64,000 nucleotides of DNA, from positions 62,001 through 126,000 of the forward strand of contig JAFGMI010000018.1 in NCBI GenBank assembly GCA_016927595.1. Reading direction: 5' to 3'. This document shows, in pieces, positions 61,536 through 64,000 of this stretch; position 1 is the stretch's first letter; the number at the start of each line of letters is the position of its first letter. The notes beneath the pieces were generated by a model. That model was not told where the DNA came from and ran no database searches. It saw only the letters and a program-made list of their open reading frames with translations. The position numbers and the translations under genes are program-made. Source of the DNA: Melioribacteraceae bacterium (GTDB lineage Bacteria > Bacteroidota > Ignavibacteria > Ignavibacteriales > Melioribacteraceae).

Positions 61536-63152
61536 TCAATATTCCCAAAATCTTTTCCCCTGCAATTTAAGTTTAACTGCCTCTTCTGTGAACGCTTCGG
61601 TATCTTTAGCATTACGTTCTTTATAAATATTATAAAGACTATCGTTCGCTTCCGTATATTTTGTCCCCAGATAATGTTCCCTGTTTTCGTATCTATCGAG
61701 CCATAACTGCCATTGATGGTCGGTAAGCACACCGTTCTTATATGCTTGTTCAACATTTACATAAACCCGCTCCCAATAATCGGGGTAATTATTATATACG
61801 AAAGGAGTTGTGTTAACATGTGAGCTGATGCCCCAGGCATTGCCGGGAATATCATAAAGTGCAAACGGAATAAATTTCCCGGGGTGATTTGAGTTAACCC
61901 ATTTTTTAGCTTCGGCGTCGCCATGTTCAGCCGCCCATGTAATCATTTCAGCCATATTGTGCTGCAGTTCCCAGATACCATGCCATTGAGTATAGTCAGC
62001 GCCCATCATCTCCGCACCATGTCTGAACCTTCTTCCTTCATGATGCCAGGAGTGGTACATCTCAACTTCCGGGTTTTCATCCCAGCCGTTTAATACCGGA
62101 TCGGAATAGAACTTCCCGTCAAGTTCAAGCCTGTCAATTATTCCTGCGGTGGTTAATTTTTTAGTCCAGTAAACAAATTCGCGTCTCATTTCATTGTATT
62201 GCAAGTTCACCAGGTCTGCTGTTAAGAAATATACATCCACGAAATCAGGTGAATGGCAGCTTTTACAAACGGACTCCATTCTGCCGCGTTTCATTTTCCA
62301 ATCGCCCAGTTTTTCCTCAAACCATACTGTTCTGAAACTCCAGGGAGCCTGTGATTCCCAGGCTAGACGTGCGCTGACATTATGAGTCGTTGGCTGTTTA
62401 CCATCAGAATCCATATGACATGTTGTACAAACCGGTACATCGATCGGTATTTGGTCTTCGTCATCTGCGTTAAATGCTAAATCCATATTCTTTTCTGTTG
62501 CTCTGAAAATGTTACCGTGCTTTGATTCCAGATAAATTTCTATATGAGGATGATCGGGACCTACATGACACTCCCCACAGGTTTCGGGTTGACGTGCAAC
62601 TGCTTTACTGAATGTATGTTTCGCGTGACAAGCATCGCACTCACCCACGCTGCCGTCGGGCCAGGTAACGCCGATATTATGACATTGTTCGCAACCGTTT
62701 CTTGTAGCTATAGGAAATTCAAAGACTGCTCTGTCGCCGTTTGACAAAAGCCAGAACTGATGAGCATGTTTACTCTCGGCAAACTCAGCTACTTCCTGCT
62801 CGTGACATTCCGCGCAGTCTTTGGGTGTTGGATGCTTTGCAACACGTATATCGCTTTCAGGGCAGAAGAAAGCATCGAAGTCATTTTCTTCAGCGGAGTG
62901 GCAATCGATACAGGAGATGTTCTGCTCTGCATGCATACTCTGCTTCCAATGATCAATTGCTTTTACAGCAACACCTTTGCTTGTATGACAATCGACGCAT
63001 CTTTCATTAAGTCCACTCACTTCAATAATCGGCTGGGGCTCTACCGAATGCTTCATTTCTACTCCCGCGATGATAATTAATATCACCACAAGCAGAATGC
63101 TGAATATCCCCACTAACATTTTTTGCGTTTTTAAAGAATCGTGTTCAGCCAT
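61536..63152 (-). CDS. octaheme cytochrome c, hydroxylamine oxidoreductase (HAO) family
   Basis: A 538-residue protein with an N-terminal helix (about 12-30) and eight CxxCH sites: residues 52, 81, 113, 154, 172, 192, 242 and 296. All end in CH; there is no CxxCK, so it is not NrfA or an octaheme tetrathionate/nitrite reductase of the Otr/Onr type. The C-terminal half has H-H-E-G-R-R-F-R-H-G-A-E-M-M-G and Y-T-Q-W-H-G, an HAO-family signature. HAO-like enzymes in anaerobes may reduce nitrite to hydroxylamine or ammonia. Whether the catalytic cross-linked tyrosine is present cannot be settled by eye. It is 32 bp after the cytochrome b gene. Confidence 0.82.
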   Translation of the reverse strand: MAEHDSLKTQKMLVGIFSILLVVILIIIAGVEMKHSVEPQPIIEVSGLNERCVDCHTSKGVAVKAIDHWKQSMHAEQNISCIDCHSAEENDFDAFFCPESDIRVAKHPTPKDCAECHEQEVAEFAESKHAHQFWLLSNGDRAVFEFPIATRNGCEQCHNIGVTWPDGSVGECDACHAKHTFSKAVARQPETCGECHVGPDHPHIEIYLESKHGNIFRATEKNMDLAFNADDEDQIPIDVPVCTTCHMDSDGKQPTTHNVSARLAWESQAPWSFRTVWFEEKLGDWKMKRGRMESVCKSCHSPDFVDVYFLTADLVNLQYNEMRREFVYWTKKLTTAGIIDRLELDGKFYSDPVLNGWDENPEVEMYHSWHHEGRRFRHGAEMMGADYTQWHGIWELQHNMAEMITWAAEHGDAEAKKWVNSNHPGKFIPFALYDIPGNAWGISSHVNTTPFVYNNYPDYWERVYVNVEQAYKNGVLTDHQWQLWLDRYENREHYLGTKYTEANDSLYNIYKERNAKDTEAFTEEAVKLKLQGKRFWEY

Positions 63153-63184
63153 ATAAAAGCTCCGTAATTACTTTTTTTTTATAA

Positions 63185-64000
63185 TTAAACAAACATTTCA
63201 TACACAGTGAAAAACAGAAATAAAACTGCACATATGCTTCCGAAGAAGTAATGCGTTTTTACTGAAGGATATTTTACTCTGACGTACTCGTCGATGAACG
63301 GCCAGAATGTACCTACTATTATAAATACTATTATGAGGTAAATACCCAGTTTAAGAGGCAATAAATTCAATAGTGCATAAATACCGTAAAAATACCATTC
63401 CGGTTTAATGTGGTTCGGAGTTACGTGGGGGTCTGCCGGTTCTCCCAATCCGGGAGGAAGAATAATCGTTAATGCACTCAGTACGGTTAATAGAAATAAT
63501 CCAATTAACAAAGTATGATAAAAATGCTCCGGGTAAAACGGATACGATTTTTCCTCATGCTCATATCCTTCAAGCTTGGCAACTCCATGAAGCCGCACAA
63601 AAATCAGATGGACTATTAATAAAATGAATAGTATTGCCGGCATAAAAATTACGTGCAAATTAAAGAAGCGGGTTAATGTATTAGCAGTAACTTCGGAACC
63701 GCCTCTAATCGCTTCCAGTACTGCTGATCCGATTAACGGTATTTCTTTAATCATATTTGTACCAACTGTTGCCGCCCAATATGATAATTGATTGTAAACT
63801 AATGAATAACCGGTAAAGCAAAGTGTTAGGGTAGACAGGAAAATTAATACTCCCAAGACCCAGTTTATCTCACGCGGTTTACGATACGCTCTTGTAAAGA
63901 ACACCCTCACCATGTGAAGAAAGATTGCTATAACCATAAGGTTAGATCCCCACCGGTGAACTCCGCGAATGTAAAAGCCCATTTTAACTTCTTCTGTTAC
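63185..64000 (-). CDS. quinol-oxidising cytochrome b, 5' end cut by window
   Basis: The frame enters from the right edge (V-T-E-E-V-K before the first methionine) and continues 271 codons. The visible part has G-V-H-R-W-G and L-H-M (haem histidines), T-G-Y-S-L-V-Y-N-Q, and the C-terminal P-E-W-Y-F-Y-G motif, so b and subunit-IV parts are one chain. It should oxidise quinol by a Q-cycle and pass electrons to the octaheme cytochrome. The Rieske gene is expected beyond the window. Confidence 0.85.
   Translation of the reverse strand, partial: VTEEVKMGFYIRGVHRWGSNLMVIAIFLHMVRVFFTRAYRKPREINWVLGVLIFLSTLTLCFTGYSLVYNQLSYWAATVGTNMIKEIPLIGSAVLEAIRGGSEVTANTLTRFFNLHVIFMPAILFILLIVHLIFVRLHGVAKLEGYEHEEKSYPFYPEHFYHTLLIGLFLLTVLSALTIILPPGLGEPADPHVTPNHIKPEWYFYGIYALLNLLPLKLGIYLIIVFIIVGTFWPFIDEYVRVKYPSVKTHYFFGSICAVLFLFFTVYEMFV

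Noticed and set aside
61536-63152. Pentaheme nitrite reductase NrfA or octaheme Onr/Otr
   Set aside because: Eight CxxCH sites and no CxxCK; HAO-like C-terminal motifs are present.
1-64000. CRISPR arrays, insertion sequences, phage genes, tRNA and rRNA
   Set aside because: No spaced direct-repeat arrays, transposase or integrase motifs, terminal inverted repeats, or tRNA/rRNA hallmarks were found by reading both strands.

Overview
This AT-rich window of about 64 kb looks like chromosome of a Gram-negative, facultatively anaerobic bacterium of the Bacteroidota/Chlorobiota/Ignavibacteriota branch. The Ignavibacteria are my best guess. The reasons are a TonB-dependent receptor, several barrel proteins ending in aromatic residues, tandem FeoA/FeoB genes, a CrtYcd-type lycopene cyclase next to CruF, and a Nap nitrate reductase of the napM-A-D-G-H type. 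This placement is inference from gene content; there is no rRNA or tRNA in the window. I see no insertion sequence, phage or CRISPR array.

Layout. 1-7916 (minus): a tightly overlapping carotenoid operon, crtI-crtB-unknown-crtYcd-crtD-acyltransferase-glycosyltransferase-cruF-crtW. It predicts a monocyclic keto-carotenoid carried as an acylated glycoside. 8302-18012: an FtsX-like permease, an ABC-2 exporter operon with a LolA-like protein, a 16-residue-repeat surface protein, a degenerate receiver protein, and a GT39/GtrA pair. 18290-27588: an M28/PDZ peptidase, a PepSY protein, a lipoprotein, and two complete Feo iron(II) uptake systems. A 23-bp identical palindromic repeat precedes both the first feo operon and a barrel-protein gene. 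28067-34687: a K+ channel, a TPR protein, a DES1-like lipid desaturase, a peroxiredoxin and a DEAD-box helicase. 34721-40361: a complete RND efflux operon. 40652-47339: an MscS channel followed by a sucrose module (fructokinase, sucrose-phosphate synthase/phosphatase, sucrose synthase). 47439-48305: a secreted esterase.

48470-64000 is a nitrogen-oxide respiration and molybdenum region, all on the minus strand. It starts, in transcription order, with a cytochrome b (cut by the window edge) and an octaheme HAO-family cytochrome. Next come a small membrane protein, a PAS histidine kinase and an NtrC-type regulator, then a sigma-54-type promoter in front of porin-napM-napA-napD-napG-napH-tatA. 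Directly after tatA lies a structured leader RNA. It resembles the molybdenum-cofactor (Moco) riboswitch and has a clear terminator/antiterminator. It precedes an ECF-S-like protein, an EcfT-like protein and a TonB-dependent receptor. My main claim is that these three genes form a Moco-responsive outer- and inner-membrane uptake system serving the nitrate reductase, probably for molybdate/tungstate, a chelate, or a pterin precursor. I know of no described system of this composition, but I could not search.

How the parts fit: quinol oxidised through NapGH and the cytochrome b would feed nitrate and then nitrite reduction. Feo supplies iron for the many haem and Fe-S proteins. Sucrose and MscS would handle osmotic change, and the glycosylated carotenoid would protect membranes.
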